Positions 16,343 through 26,107 of a stretch of 64,000 bases of DNA are shown here, piece by piece. Source of the stretch: an uncultured Gammaproteobacteria bacterium (GTDB lineage Bacteria > Pseudomonadota > Gammaproteobacteria > Pseudomonadales > Pseudohongiellaceae). The notes under the pieces were generated by a model. It had not been told where the DNA came from, searched no databases, and worked only from the letters and a program-made list of their open reading frames with translations. Position numbers and translations under genes: made by a program. The DNA is taken from positions 1 to 64,000 of the forward strand of contig CALEJT010000017.1 in NCBI GenBank assembly GCA_937898685.1, written 5' to 3'. Positions within the stretch are counted from its first letter, which is position 1; every line of letters begins with the position of its first letter.

Positions 16343-18052
16343 ATGACTCACTTCGCCACACAGCATTCACCTACTCTCACCGGCCTCGCCCCGACCCTGG
16401 TCGCAGCGCGACTGCTCACCTCCGATCTCGCCCAGCGCTGCTGTGCCGAATCCGCGAGCAGCAAGCTGCCGCTGCCACGCCTTTTGGTGGAACGCGGGCT
16501 GCTGTCGAGCCGCGCCATTGCCAGTGCCGCATCTCAGGCTTTCGGTTTGCCGCTGTTCGATCTCGATGTGTTCGACTTGCGTCAGGCACCGCAGGGCGCG
16601 ATCGATGCACGGCTCCTGCGCCAACATCAGGTGCTGCCGCTGAAACGGCAGGGTTCACGTCTCTGCCTCGGCGTTGCCGATCCCACTGCGCATGAAGCCT
16701 TCACCGAATTGAAGTTCCACACGGGCTGCACGCTGGAATTCGTGGTGCTGGAAGAAGACAAACTGCGGCGCGTGCTCGAGCTACTACTGCAGAACGAAGT
16801 AGAGGAAGAAGCAAACCTGGATGAACTTGCCGCGCTGCGCTTCGATGAAGGAACCGACACCGCTCTTACCTCCAAGGTGGACGACAGCTCGGTGGACGAA
16901 GCGCCCATCGTGCGCTTCGTGAACAAGCTACTGCTCGACGCCATCCGCAACAACGCCTCCGACATCCATCTCGAACCCTACGAAAAACTCTATCGCGTGC
17001 GTTTGCGCCTCGACGGCTTGCTCAAGGAAGTGGCGCGCCCGCCACTCGCGAGTGCCGCACGTATCGCGGCGCGTCTGAAGATCATGGCCGGCTGCGACGT
17101 GGCCGAACGCCGCATTCCGCAGGACGGCCGCATTCGTCTCGATCTCACGCGCAGCAAGGCGGTGGATCTGCGCATGAACACACTGCCGACGCTGTGGGGA
17201 GAAAAGATCGTGCTGCGTGTGCTCGATGCCTCCCATGCCCAACTCGGCATCGATGCGCTTGGGTTCGACGCGCGGCAGAAGCAGCGCTATCTCGAAGCGC
17301 TGGAACGGCATCAAGGCATGATCCTGGTGACCGGCCCCACCGGCAGTGGTAAGACGGTGACGCTCTATAGCGGACTCAACATTCTAAATACGGGCGAACG
17401 CAACATCTCCACTGCCGAAGATCCCGTGGAAATCAACCTGGAAGGCGTCAACCAGGTGGCGGTGAATCCCAAGGTCGGCCTCACCTTCGCCACCGCCCTG
17501 CGTGCCTTCCTGCGCCAGGATCCGGATGTGGTGATGGTGGGCGAGATCCGCGATCTCGAAACCGCCGAAATCGCGGTGAAGGCAGCGCAAACCGGGCATC
17601 TCGTCCTCTCCACACTGCATACCAACAGCGCACCCGAAACCCTGACGCGTCTGCGTGGCATGGGCATCGCCGGCTATAACCTCGCCACCTCGGTCACCTT
17701 GATCATTGCCCAGCGCCTCGCGCGCAGACTTTGTCCGCACTGCAAACGGCCAGCGAAATTTCCGGCGAAGCTGTTGCTGCAGGAGGGTTTCGCCGAACGG
17801 CAACTGGCAGAGCTGAAGTTGTTCGAACCTGGTGGCTGTGAGCGCTGCAACGACGGCTACAAGGGGCGCGTCGGGATCTACGAGGTCATGCCCATCACCG
17901 AGCGCATCGCGCGCGCCATCATGGGCGATGCCGATGCATTGCAGTTGGCAGAATTGGCGCGCGAAGAAGGCTCCATGGATCTGCGCAGCTCGATGCTGGC
18001 GAAGGTGGCTGCCGGTCTCACCAGTCTCAGCGAAGCGAATCGTCTGACATGA
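16343..18052 (+). CDS. pilB: Type IV pilus assembly ATPase PilB
   Basis: A 569-residue secretion ATPase: N-terminal MshEN/T2SSE_N domain (about 1-150), then the GspE-like ATPase with Walker A GPTGSGKT near 331, an Asp box, Walker B-like DPDVVMVGEIRD and the His box. A zinc-finger tetracysteine is made by CPHC (about 465) and CERC (about 500). It powers pilus extension from the cytoplasmic side of the inner membrane. It overlaps pilC by the 4-nt ATGA, so the two are translationally coupled. No pilA is upstream. Confidence 0.96.
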   Translation: MTHFATQHSPTLTGLAPTLVAARLLTSDLAQRCCAESASSKLPLPRLLVERGLLSSRAIASAASQAFGLPLFDLDVFDLRQAPQGAIDARLLRQHQVLPLKRQGSRLCLGVADPTAHEAFTELKFHTGCTLEFVVLEEDKLRRVLELLLQNEVEEEANLDELAALRFDEGTDTALTSKVDDSSVDEAPIVRFVNKLLLDAIRNNASDIHLEPYEKLYRVRLRLDGLLKEVARPPLASAARIAARLKIMAGCDVAERRIPQDGRIRLDLTRSKAVDLRMNTLPTLWGEKIVLRVLDASHAQLGIDALGFDARQKQRYLEALERHQGMILVTGPTGSGKTVTLYSGLNILNTGERNISTAEDPVEINLEGVNQVAVNPKVGLTFATALRAFLRQDPDVVMVGEIRDLETAEIAVKAAQTGHLVLSTLHTNSAPETLTRLRGMGIAGYNLATSVTLIIAQRLARRLCPHCKRPAKFPAKLLLQEGFAERQLAELKLFEPGGCERCNDGYKGRVGIYEVMPITERIARAIMGDADALQLAELAREEGSMDLRSSMLAKVAAGLTSLSEANRLT

Positions 18053-19257
18053 ACACCACGCAACATTGTTTCTGCTGGCGAGGCCGTGATGCGCAGGGCG
18101 CACTGCATCGTGGCGAATCGCTGGCGGCGAATCGCGAAGCGTTACGACGGCAGCTCTGTCGCCAGGGCCTGCGTGAAGTGCGCGTGCAGCGCAAACGCAA
18201 GGCGCTGCTACAACGAAGCACGCGTCTGCGCGCAGCAGAGATCGCACTCTTCACCCGCCAACTGGCGACGATGCTGCGCGCGGGACTTCCGCTGGTGCAG
18301 GCCTTCGATCTCACCGCACAAACCTTGCAGCCGGGACCTTTGCGCGAACGCATTTCGCAACTACGCGACGGCGTGGCCGCTGGCTTACCTTTCGCGAATG
18401 CACTGCGCCAGCATCCTCGCGACTTCGAACCGCTCTACTGCAATCTCGTAGCCGCTGGCGAAAGCTCCGGCACGCTGGACGTGTTGCTCGAACGTCTGGC
18501 GCAGCATCTCGAACGCAGCGAAGCCCTGAAGGCACGTGTGGCGAAGGCACTACGCTATCCGCTCATCGTGCTTGCAGTGGCCTTCGGGGTGACCGCCCTG
18601 CTGCTGGTGAAAGTGGTGCCGGCCTTCGCTGCCACCTTCGGCGATCTCGATGCCGAATTGCCCAAGCTCACGCAGGCGGTGCTGGCGATGTCGGAATGGA
18701 CTCAACTGTGGTGGCCCTGGCTGTTGGGACTGCCCACTGGCGCCGCCTTGGTCCTACGCCTCGGCAGAGAACGCTCCGTCGCCTGCCGCCACTGGTGTGA
18801 ACGTCGGCTGCTGCACATTCCAGCCTTGGGTTCGGTGGTGAAACGCGCTGCTCTGGCGCGCTTGTGCCGTACGCTGGCCACGACCTTCGCAGCGGGACTG
18901 CCCTTGGTCGACGCCCTGGCGGCAAGTGCGGGTGCCACTGGCAACGTCGTCTATCAGGATGCGGTGATGCAGGTGCGCAGCGACCTTGCCACAGGGCAGC
19001 GCCTGTCACGTGCTTTGCAGCAAAGCGCCTTGTTTCCGCCGTTGCTGGTGCAGCTCGTGGCGGTGGGTGAGGAATCCGGCACGCTGGATTCCCTCCTCGC
19101 GCGCTGCGCTGGCATCTACGAGGAAGAAGCCGATCGACTGACGGACAAGCTCACCGCCATGCTCGAACCTCTCATCATGGCCGTGCTGGGAGGCGTGGTG
19201 GGCGTGCTGCTCCTGGCGCTCTATTTGCCGATGTTCCAGCTCGGCAGCGTGCTTTGA
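18049..19257 (+). CDS. pilC: Type IV pilus inner-membrane platform protein PilC
   Basis: A 402-residue GspF-family protein with two homologous cytoplasmic helical domains (each with the (L)TRQLATMLRAGLPL or LCRTLATTFAAGLPL motif and the ESGTLD turn) and three predicted membrane helices, including LIVLAVAFGVTALLLVKVV and the C-terminal LIMAVLGGVVGVLLLALYL. It sits at the base of the pilus and couples PilB to pilin assembly. It is the middle gene of pilBCD; the gap to pilD is 48 bp. Confidence 0.95.
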   Translation: MNTTQHCFCWRGRDAQGALHRGESLAANREALRRQLCRQGLREVRVQRKRKALLQRSTRLRAAEIALFTRQLATMLRAGLPLVQAFDLTAQTLQPGPLRERISQLRDGVAAGLPFANALRQHPRDFEPLYCNLVAAGESSGTLDVLLERLAQHLERSEALKARVAKALRYPLIVLAVAFGVTALLLVKVVPAFAATFGDLDAELPKLTQAVLAMSEWTQLWWPWLLGLPTGAALVLRLGRERSVACRHWCERRLLHIPALGSVVKRAALARLCRTLATTFAAGLPLVDALAASAGATGNVVYQDAVMQVRSDLATGQRLSRALQQSALFPPLLVQLVAVGEESGTLDSLLARCAGIYEEEADRLTDKLTAMLEPLIMAVLGGVVGVLLLALYLPMFQLGSVL

Positions 19258-19305
19258 ACGCGGTGGCCGTTTACCATCGGCGCCGATCGTTCCCAGGAAC
19301 TGAGC

Positions 19306-20157
19306 ATGACATTTGTAGACCTCTGGCCGTTTGCGCTGAGCGTCGGGATCTTCGGTTTGATCATCGGCAGCTTTCTCAACGTGGTGGTGCATCGGCTGCC
19401 ACTGATGATGGAGCGCGACTGGCGTCAGCAGAGCCGTGAATTTCTCGGTCTCGAAGTGGAGCCCGAACCGCTTTTCAATCTGGCGCGTCCTGCTTCCCAT
19501 TGCCCTGCCTGCAAGCAAAGTCTGCGCTGGCGCGACAACATTCCCCTTCTCAGCTTCCTCTTCCTGCGCGGCCGCTGCCGTGCCTGCAAGGCCAGGATCT
19601 CGCTGCGCTATCCGGTGCTGGAGCTCACCAGCGCCTGCCTCGCAGTGTTCATCGCGCTGCAATTCGGCCTCAGCTGGCAGGCGTTCTTCGCGCTGATCTT
19701 CGCGTGGACCTTATTGGCGCTCTCTGCCATCGACATCGACACACAACTTCTGCCCGACAGCCTTACCTTGCCCTTGCTCTGGCTCGGTCTTCTGATCAAT
19801 GCGCAAGGACTGTTCGTCACGCCGAGTGCTGCCATCATCGGCGCGGTAGCGGGCTACGTCGTGCTGTGGTGTGTCTATTGGCTTTTCAAACTGCTCACCG
19901 GGCGCGAAGGCATGGGCTTCGGTGACTTCAAACTGCTTGCAGCACTTGGCGCCTGGCTGGGTTGGCAAGCTCTGCCGCTGATCATTCTTCTCTCTTCCGT
20001 AGTAGGCGCAGTGGTGGGCATCGCCTTGATCGTGCTGCGCGGACGCGACCGTCATGCAGCCATTCCCTTCGGCCCCTATCTCGCCGCTGCCGGTTTCATC
20101 GCACTGGTCTGGGGGCCGGAACTTGCCAATGTATTGCTCGGTGGAGTCTTGCTGTGA
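19306..20157 (+). CDS. pilD: Prepilin leader peptidase/N-methyltransferase PilD
   Basis: A 283-residue integral membrane aspartic protease. The cytoplasmic domain has two CxxC pairs (CPAC and CRAC). The catalytic aspartates are visible in SAIDIDTQLLPD and in the GMGFGDFKLL motif (GxGD family). Seven or eight hydrophobic segments are present. It cleaves and N-methylates type IV prepilins and type II secretion pseudopilins. It overlaps coaE by 4 nt (GTGA), which sets the coaE start. Confidence 0.96.
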   Translation: MTFVDLWPFALSVGIFGLIIGSFLNVVVHRLPLMMERDWRQQSREFLGLEVEPEPLFNLARPASHCPACKQSLRWRDNIPLLSFLFLRGRCRACKARISLRYPVLELTSACLAVFIALQFGLSWQAFFALIFAWTLLALSAIDIDTQLLPDSLTLPLLWLGLLINAQGLFVTPSAAIIGAVAGYVVLWCVYWLFKLLTGREGMGFGDFKLLAALGAWLGWQALPLIILLSSVVGAVVGIALIVLRGRDRHAAIPFGPYLAAAGFIALVWGPELANVLLGGVLL

Positions 20158-20780
20158 GTAAACGCGGTCCCTATGTGGTTGGTCTCACCGGCGGCATCGC
20201 CAGTGGCAAAAGTGCCGTGGCGCGGGAATTCGCGGCACGCGGCGTGCCGGTGATCGATGCGGATCAGGTGAGCCGTGAAGTGGTCGAACCCGGCAGCGAT
20301 GCGCTCGCCCAAATCGCAGCGCATTTCGGTAAGGAGATACTGCTGGCCAATGGCAGTTTGGATCGTGCTGCCTTGCGCAAACGCATCTTTAGTGAACCTG
20401 CCGAGCGCACCTGGCTGGAGAATTTGCTCCACCCCATCATTCGCCAGCGCATCCGCGATCGGATCGCGGTAAGCCAGGCACCGTGGTTGATCCTGATGGT
20501 GCCGCTCCTGTTCGAAGGTGGTGGTTACGATTTCGTGCAACGTGTGTTGGTGGTGGACGTGCCGGAAGAAGTGCAGCGCGCGCGTGTAAAAGCTCGCGAT
20601 GGCAGCGACGATGCCACCATCGATGGCATCATGGCGCGACAACTGCCGCGTGCCGAACGATTGGCACGCGCCGACGACGTGATCGACAATAGCGCCCCTC
20701 TGGCCACCCTCCCGCCACGCGTGGCCGAACTTGCAGCCCACTACGAGGAACTTGCGCATGAGTGGCATCAAACAGGTTAA
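20154..20780 (+). CDS. coaE: Dephospho-CoA kinase
   Basis: A 208-residue P-loop kinase, with GGIASGKS at residues 13-20 followed by ARG.PVIDADQVSREVV and the LID region. It phosphorylates the ribose 3'-OH of dephospho-CoA, the last step of CoA synthesis. The GTG at 20154 is chosen because it overlaps the pilD stop and begins right before the family's conserved N-terminus; a much longer in-frame extension lies inside pilD and is not real. Confidence 0.96.
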   Translation: MSKRGPYVVGLTGGIASGKSAVAREFAARGVPVIDADQVSREVVEPGSDALAQIAAHFGKEILLANGSLDRAALRKRIFSEPAERTWLENLLHPIIRQRIRDRIAVSQAPWLILMVPLLFEGGGYDFVQRVLVVDVPEEVQRARVKARDGSDDATIDGIMARQLPRAERLARADDVIDNSAPLATLPPRVAELAAHYEELAHEWHQTG

Positions 20781-20961
20781 TTGCCCCACGTGTCAGAAGA
20801 TCGTTCCCTGGACGGAAGAAGAGATCTATCGCCCCTTCTGCAGCAAGAAGTGCCAGCTGATCGACTTCGGCGAATGGGCCGCGGAACGCTACACCATCCC
20901 CGAAGAAGAAGGCGAAGCCCCCGACGATCCCAAGGATCGCGAGGGACCGGATCTGCATTGA
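20758..20961 (+). CDS. yacG: DNA gyrase inhibitor / zinc-binding protein YacG
   Basis: A 67-residue protein with a zinc ribbon formed by Cys9, Cys12, Cys28 and Cys32 (CPTC and CSKKC), the family's PFCSKKCQLIDFGEW core, and an acidic C-terminal tail. YacG binds GyrB and inhibits gyrase in E. coli. The ATG at 20758 overlaps the coaE end by 23 nt and gives the family length. It is the last gene of the pilBCD-coaE-yacG operon; a zapD gene, sometimes found here, is absent. Confidence 0.93.
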   Translation: MSGIKQVNCPTCQKIVPWTEEEIYRPFCSKKCQLIDFGEWAAERYTIPEEEGEAPDDPKDREGPDLH

Positions 20962-20973
20962 GTCTTTCCTGCG

Positions 20974-21480
20974 GTAGCCGGCCTGTCAGCGCCGTTGCCT
21001 GCCAAATAGACATCACGTAAGCGAAGGCACCCCAATTTGACACCGCGAAAAGCGAACGCACCCGTGGTGACGACCCGTTTCACCGTGCGAGCCACCTCGA
21101 ATACGCAACGAAACGACACAGCGGCGACGCCGCGAGAGCGGTGAGGATGAGCGGTGTCGATGTGGCTGCCGGTAGCGCCGTTGCCTGCCAGATAGACATC
21201 ACGCAAGCGAAGGCAACCCATTTGACACCGCGAAGAGCGAACGCACTCGTGGTGGCGACGCGTTTCACCGAACGAGCCACCTCGAACACGCAACGAAACG
21301 ACACAGCGGCGACATCGCGAGAGCGGTGAGGATGAGCGGTGTCGATGTGGCCGCCGGTAGCACCGTTGCCTGCCAAATAGACATCACGCAAGCGAAGGCA
21401 ACCCGTTTGACACCGAGAAGAGCGAACGCACTCGTGGTGGCAACGCATTTCACCGAGCGAGACTTCTCGAACGTTCAGCG
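20974..21480. repeat. Tandem array of about 185-bp repeats (about 2.7 copies)
   Basis: The sequence (G/A)CCGTTGCCTGCCA begins units at 20991, 21177 and 21362, a period of 186 then 185 bp. Units 1 and 2 are alike along their whole length with scattered substitutions; unit 3 follows until about 21470 and then decays. Because 185 is not a multiple of three, and open frames change between copies, coding is unlikely. The array fills the gap between the convergent yacG and mutT genes. Function unknown. Confidence 0.9.
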
Positions 21481-21521
21481 AAGCGCGAATGAAGTCCGTA
21501 AGGAGATCGAACGTGCGCCGC

Positions 21522-21947
21522 TCAGGACAACAGCGCTTCCACAGCCTGCACGATCGGATAATTCGCAGCAGGGAAATTCACGGAGCGCAGCTCATCGGGT
21601 GCATACCACCGCAACTCCTGACCCTCCATGCCACGTGGTTCGCCGGTGAAATCGCGCACCACCCACACATCGAGCGTGACGCGCTTGTCATCGTAATCAT
21701 GCGTGGTTACCAGCAAGGGCTCGGCATCACGCACTTCCAGCGCCAGCTCTTCGAACAACTCTCTGCGCAAAGCATCGAAGGGCGCTTCGTCGCGCTCTAC
21801 TTTGCCGCCGGGAAACTCCCACAGACCACCCTGATGTTTGTGCTTCGGGCGCAGTGCGAGCAGACAATGATTGCGTGCATCGAGAATCACTGCGGCCACC
21901 ACGAGGATGGCCTGTGGTGACGGATGCTCAGGAACGGTAGTCGGCAT
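21522..21947 (-). CDS. mutT: MutT-type Nudix hydrolase
   Basis: A 141-residue Nudix protein with the complete box GGKVERDEAPFDALRRELFEE (G-x5-E-x7-REL-x-EE) near residues 40-60 and PKHKHQGGLWEFPGG before it, as in MutT. It should hydrolyse 8-oxo-dGTP or related nucleotides and prevent A:T to C:G transversions. The ATG at 21947 overlaps the argJ stop by 20 nt. In Pseudomonas a longer MutT/ThiE-like fusion exists at this locus; here only the Nudix part is present. Confidence 0.88.
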   Translation of the reverse strand: MPTTVPEHPSPQAILVVAAVILDARNHCLLALRPKHKHQGGLWEFPGGKVERDEAPFDALRRELFEELALEVRDAEPLLVTTHDYDDKRVTLDVWVVRDFTGEPRGMEGQELRWYAPDELRSVNFPAANYPIVQAVEALLS

Positions 21948-23145
21948 TGATACTGACGTAGTCGTGGGAGAAGTCGCAGGTCCACAGGCGCTCGTTGACG
22001 GAGCCACGGCCCAAGACCACGCGGATGGTGAACTCTTCTTGATTGAGTACACGCTGCCCCTGTTCTTCCGTGTAGCTCGCCGCACGCGCACCGCGTTCGA
22101 CGATCTTCACGTCATCGAGCCAGATCTCGATGGCTTCGAGGTCGAGATTCTGGAGCCCGGCACGACCGACTGCCGCCAGGATGCGGCCCCAGTTGGGATC
22201 GGAAGCAAAAAGTGCGGTCTTCACCAGCGGTGATTCCGCCACGGCGTAACCAACCTTCAGACACTCCTCGCTGTCGGCACCCCCTTCGATGTCGACGGTG
22301 ACGAACTTGGTCGCGCCTTCACCATCTCGAATGATGGCAGTGGCGAGCGCAATGAAGACTTCCTGCAAGGCTGATTCGAACTGCGCGCGTGCTTCCGCGG
22401 AAAGACTGGAAAGACTTACGCCGCTTTTCCCGGTGGCCACCAGCATGCAGCAATCGTTGGTGGATGTGTCGCCATCAACCGTGACCCGATTGAAACTCTT
22501 GTCGGCCGCAGCCCGCACGAGTCGCTGTGCTTCTTCCGCAGTGAGACCGATGTCGGTGGCGATGTAACCCAGCATGGTCGCCATGTTGGGCTTGATCATG
22601 CCGGCGCCTTTCGAGATGCCGGTGATGGTAAGGGTGACACCGTCCAATACCACTTGCTTGGACGCTGCTTTCGGACGCGTATCTGTGGTCATGATGCCAC
22701 GCGCAGCGAGATCCCACTTGTCGTCAGCGAGCTCCTGCAGCGCTTGCGGTAATACGGCGACGATCTTGTCGGCGGGCAAGGGTTCACCGATCACACCGGT
22801 GGAGAACGGCAATACGGCATGCGTCGCAACACCGCTTTCTTTCGCCAAGGCTTCGCAGCAACGCTTTGCCGCGGCAAGACCATCGGCACCGGTGCCGGCA
22901 TTGGCATTACCCGTGTTGATCAGGAAATAGCGCGGCATGCCTGCCGCGAGGTGACGCTTGCTCAGCACCACTGGTGCGGCGCAGAAGGCGTTGGTGGTGA
23001 ATACACCTGCCGTGACGCTGCCTTCGCACAATTCGAACACCACGACATCGAGACGGCCGGGCTTCTTGATGCCTGCCGAAACCGCTGCCAGACGCACACC
23101 CGGCACCGCGTGCAGCGTGCCGTAATCTCCATTTCCTACTGCCAT
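21928..23145 (-). CDS. argJ: Bifunctional ornithine acetyltransferase / N-acetylglutamate synthase
   Basis: A 405-residue ArgJ with the self-cleavage and nucleophile region SKGAGMIKPNMATMLGY, where the Thr in NMATML splits the precursor into alpha and beta chains. DPNWGRILAAVGRAG and the C-terminal FSHDYVSINADYRS are also family signatures. It recycles the acetyl group in arginine synthesis. The ATG at 23145 follows AGGTGAGA; the upstream in-frame extension overlaps secA and is not real. It lies 46 bp after secA. Confidence 0.96.
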   Translation of the reverse strand: MAVGNGDYGTLHAVPGVRLAAVSAGIKKPGRLDVVVFELCEGSVTAGVFTTNAFCAAPVVLSKRHLAAGMPRYFLINTGNANAGTGADGLAAAKRCCEALAKESGVATHAVLPFSTGVIGEPLPADKIVAVLPQALQELADDKWDLAARGIMTTDTRPKAASKQVVLDGVTLTITGISKGAGMIKPNMATMLGYIATDIGLTAEEAQRLVRAAADKSFNRVTVDGDTSTNDCCMLVATGKSGVSLSSLSAEARAQFESALQEVFIALATAIIRDGEGATKFVTVDIEGGADSEECLKVGYAVAESPLVKTALFASDPNWGRILAAVGRAGLQNLDLEAIEIWLDDVKIVERGARAASYTEEQGQRVLNQEEFTIRVVLGRGSVNERLWTCDFSHDYVSINADYRS

Positions 23146-23191
23146 GCTCTCACCTACGCCCGGCGCCTCAGCCGGGCCCGTTCTTGTTCGT

Positions 23192-26005
23192 TCAGTCCAA
23201 TTTGCCGTGACACTGCTTGTATTTCTGGCCCGAGCCGCACGGACACGGATCGTTGCGGCCGACCTTCGGCATGGTGGGAGCATTCTGCTGCGGCTGCTGA
23301 GCTCCGCCGGATGCCTGCATCTTGGCCTGCGCCTGTGCCAGCGCCTTGGCCTGTACCTGCGCCAATACGCGCTTGAGTGCTTCGGCCTGCGGCGTGTCGA
23401 CCGGCTGCGCCGCGTGCAGTTGCTGCTGCACGATGCGTGCGGCCTCTTCGGCGCGTTGACGCTCGATGGCATCGGCGTCCTGTTCCTTGCGGATGCGCAC
23501 CAGGCTGAGGAACTTCACCACTTCGGACTGAATGTTGTTCAGCAAGGACTCGAACAACATGAAGGCTTCGCGTTTGTATTCCTGTTTCGGGTTCTTGCCG
23601 CCGTAGCCGCGCAGGCCGATGCCCTGACGCAACGCTTCCATCTGACCGAGGTGATCCTTCCACAGCGAGTCGAGGATCTGCAGGGTGATCTGCTTCTCGA
23701 AGAGACGCATGTTCTCGCCCACTTCGGCGCACTTGGCGTCGTATTCGGCCTGGATGGCTTCGAGGATGCGCGCACGTAGTGGTTCTTCGAACAGCGTCTT
23801 GTCTTCCGCCAGCCACTGCGCCACCGGCAGCTTGATGCCGAATTCGCTCACCAGGCCCTGTTCGAGACCCGGGATGTCCCACTGATCGTCGAGACTGCCC
23901 GGCGGGATGTAGTTGCTGATGAAGTCGTTGACCGCGGTTTCGCGCATCGCGGTGATGACGTCGGAGATGTCGTCCGCTTCCATCAGTTCGTTGCGACGCG
24001 AGTAAATGATCTTACGTTGCTCGTTGGCGACGTCGTCGTATTCGAGCAGCTGCTTACGGATGTCGAAGTTGCGGCCTTCGACCTTGCGCTGCGCCTTCTC
24101 GATCGAGTTGGTGACGATGCGATGTTCGATCGCCTCACCACGCTGCATGCCCATGCGACGCATCATGTTCGCCACACGTTCGGAAGCGAAGAGACGCATC
24201 AGGTTGTCTTCGAGCGAGAGATAGAAGCGTGAATAGCCGGGGTCACCCTGACGGCCGGCACGACCACGCAGCTGGTTGTCGATACGGCGGGATTCGTGAC
24301 GCTCGGTACCGATGATGTGCAGACCACCGGCCGCGATCACCTGATCGTGACGCTTCTGCCATTCGGCCTTGATCTCGGCGATCTTCTCGGGCGTGCGCTG
24401 TTCCGGCGGCAGCGCATCCACCTCGGCCTGCCAGCGGCCGCCGAGCATGATGTCGGTACCACGACCCGCCATGTTGGTGGCGATGGTCACGGCACCGGGA
24501 CGGCCGGCCTGCGCGATGATCTCGGCTTCCTGCGCGTGATATTTCGCGTTGAGCACGCTGTGCGGAATCTTTTCCTTGGTCAAAAAGCGCGACAGGATTT
24601 CCGAAGTCTCGATGCTCGCAGTACCGACCAATACCGGTGCGCCCTTGTCGCGGAAGGCCTTGATGTCACGCAGGATGGCTTCGAATTTTTCTTCCGTGCT
24701 CAGGTAGACGACGTCGTTGTCGTCGATACGGATCATCGGGCGGTTGGTGGGGATCACCACCACGTCGAGACCGTAGATCTGATGGAACTCGTAGGCCTCG
24801 GTGTCGGCGGTACCGGTCATGCCGGCCAGCTTGTCGTAGAGGCGGAAGTAGTTCTGGAACGTGGTCGAGGCCAGCGTCTGGCTTTCGTTCTGGATCGGCA
24901 CGCGCTCCTTCGCTTCGATGGCCTGATGCAGACCTTCGGACAGACGACGGCCCGGCAGCGTACGGCCGGTGTGCTCGTCGACCAGGATCACCTGGTTGTC
25001 CTGCACGATATACTCGACATCCCTGTGGAAGAGGTAGTGCGCCTTGAGCGCGGCGTGGATCTGGTGGATCAGCGTCAGGTTGGTGGCGGCGTAGAGCGAC
25101 TCACCTTCCTTCAAGAGGCCGCGTTCGACCAGCAACTGTTCGATCTTCTCGTGACCGGGGTCGGTGAGTTCGATCTGACGTTGTTTTTCATCGACGTAGA
25201 AATCGCAGTCCGGCGCTTCGTATTCGTCGAGATGCCGCTCGAGCTGGCTCTTCTCGGGTTTCTTGTCACCTTTTTTGAGCAGCGGCACCAGCGCATCGAT
25301 GTCGAGGTAACGCTTGGAGTTGTCCTGCACGGCGCCGGAGATGATGAGCGGCGTACGCGCTTCGTCGATCAGGATCGAGTCCACCTCGTCCACCACGGCG
25401 AAGTTGAGGCCGCGCTGGAAGCGATCGCTCAGGCGGAAGGCCATGTTGTCACGCAGGTAGTCGAAACCGAATTCGTTGTTGGTACCGTAGGTGATGTCGG
25501 CCTGATAGGCAGCGCGCTTGTCGTCGGGCAACTGGCCGGGCACGACCACGCCCACGCTCAGACCCAGGAATTCATAGAGCGGACGCATCCACTCGGCGTC
25601 GCGGCGGGCCAGGTAGTCGTTCACGGTCACCAGATGCACACCCTTGCCGGTCAGGGCATTGAGGTAGGCCGGTAGCGTTGCTACCAGCGTCTTACCTTCA
25701 CCGGTGCGCATCTCCGCGATCTTGCCCTGGTGCAGCACGATGCCACCGATCATCTGCACGTCGAAGTGCCGCATCTGCATCACGCGCTTGCTGGCCTCGC
25801 GCACGACGGCGTAGGCCTCGGGCAGGATGTCGTCCAGCGTCTGGCCCTGGCTCAGCCGTTCCTTGAATTCGGTGGTCTTGGCCTTGAGCGCCGCGTCGTC
25901 GAGCTTCTCGAGCGCGGGCTCGAACGCATTGATCCGGTCGACGATTTTTCTGAGTTTTTTGAGTTCTCGGTCGTTCTTGCTGCCGAAAATTTTGGTTAGA
26001 AACAT
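23192..26005 (-). CDS. secA: Protein translocase ATPase SecA
   Basis: A 937-residue SecA, starting MFLTKIFGSKNDRELK, with Walker A GEGKT at residues 102-106, DEVDSILIDEARTPL, the preprotein cross-linking and helical scaffold domains, and the C-terminal zinc motif NDPCPCGSGQKYKQCHG that binds SecB. It drives post-translational export through SecYEG. It follows an M23 peptidase gene by 102 bp, a gap that contains a small hairpin. The usual length and all motifs are present. Confidence 0.98.
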   Translation of the reverse strand: MFLTKIFGSKNDRELKKLRKIVDRINAFEPALEKLDDAALKAKTTEFKERLSQGQTLDDILPEAYAVVREASKRVMQMRHFDVQMIGGIVLHQGKIAEMRTGEGKTLVATLPAYLNALTGKGVHLVTVNDYLARRDAEWMRPLYEFLGLSVGVVVPGQLPDDKRAAYQADITYGTNNEFGFDYLRDNMAFRLSDRFQRGLNFAVVDEVDSILIDEARTPLIISGAVQDNSKRYLDIDALVPLLKKGDKKPEKSQLERHLDEYEAPDCDFYVDEKQRQIELTDPGHEKIEQLLVERGLLKEGESLYAATNLTLIHQIHAALKAHYLFHRDVEYIVQDNQVILVDEHTGRTLPGRRLSEGLHQAIEAKERVPIQNESQTLASTTFQNYFRLYDKLAGMTGTADTEAYEFHQIYGLDVVVIPTNRPMIRIDDNDVVYLSTEEKFEAILRDIKAFRDKGAPVLVGTASIETSEILSRFLTKEKIPHSVLNAKYHAQEAEIIAQAGRPGAVTIATNMAGRGTDIMLGGRWQAEVDALPPEQRTPEKIAEIKAEWQKRHDQVIAAGGLHIIGTERHESRRIDNQLRGRAGRQGDPGYSRFYLSLEDNLMRLFASERVANMMRRMGMQRGEAIEHRIVTNSIEKAQRKVEGRNFDIRKQLLEYDDVANEQRKIIYSRRNELMEADDISDVITAMRETAVNDFISNYIPPGSLDDQWDIPGLEQGLVSEFGIKLPVAQWLAEDKTLFEEPLRARILEAIQAEYDAKCAEVGENMRLFEKQITLQILDSLWKDHLGQMEALRQGIGLRGYGGKNPKQEYKREAFMLFESLLNNIQSEVVKFLSLVRIRKEQDADAIERQRAEEAARIVQQQLHAAQPVDTPQAEALKRVLAQVQAKALAQAQAKMQASGGAQQPQQNAPTMPKVGRNDPCPCGSGQKYKQCHGKLD

Positions 26006-26061
26006 GTGCAGGGTGTCCGGAAACGATTACAGGGACGAAAGGGCCGCGCGAAAGCACCCAA

Positions 26062-26087
26062 TGTGGGGGCGGTCCAGGACTCCCACA
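26062..26087. other. Small hairpin in the secA leader
   Basis: TGTGGG (26062-26067) can pair with CCCACA (26082-26087), with GTCC/GGAC inside. It sits 57 bp upstream of secA, just after the M23 gene. It could be a weak terminator or a leader structure; no T-tract is visible. Confidence 0.35.
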
Positions 26088-26107
26088 AGGTGTCGGGAGC
26101 GGGAAAC

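Noticed and set aside
20777..21453. Short open frames inside the tandem repeats
   Set aside because: The same peptide strings recur in different frames in successive repeat units, as expected from non-coding repeats whose length is not a multiple of three.
20974..21480. CRISPR array
   Set aside because: Units are about 185 bp with no short repeat/unique spacer alternation and no cas genes nearby.
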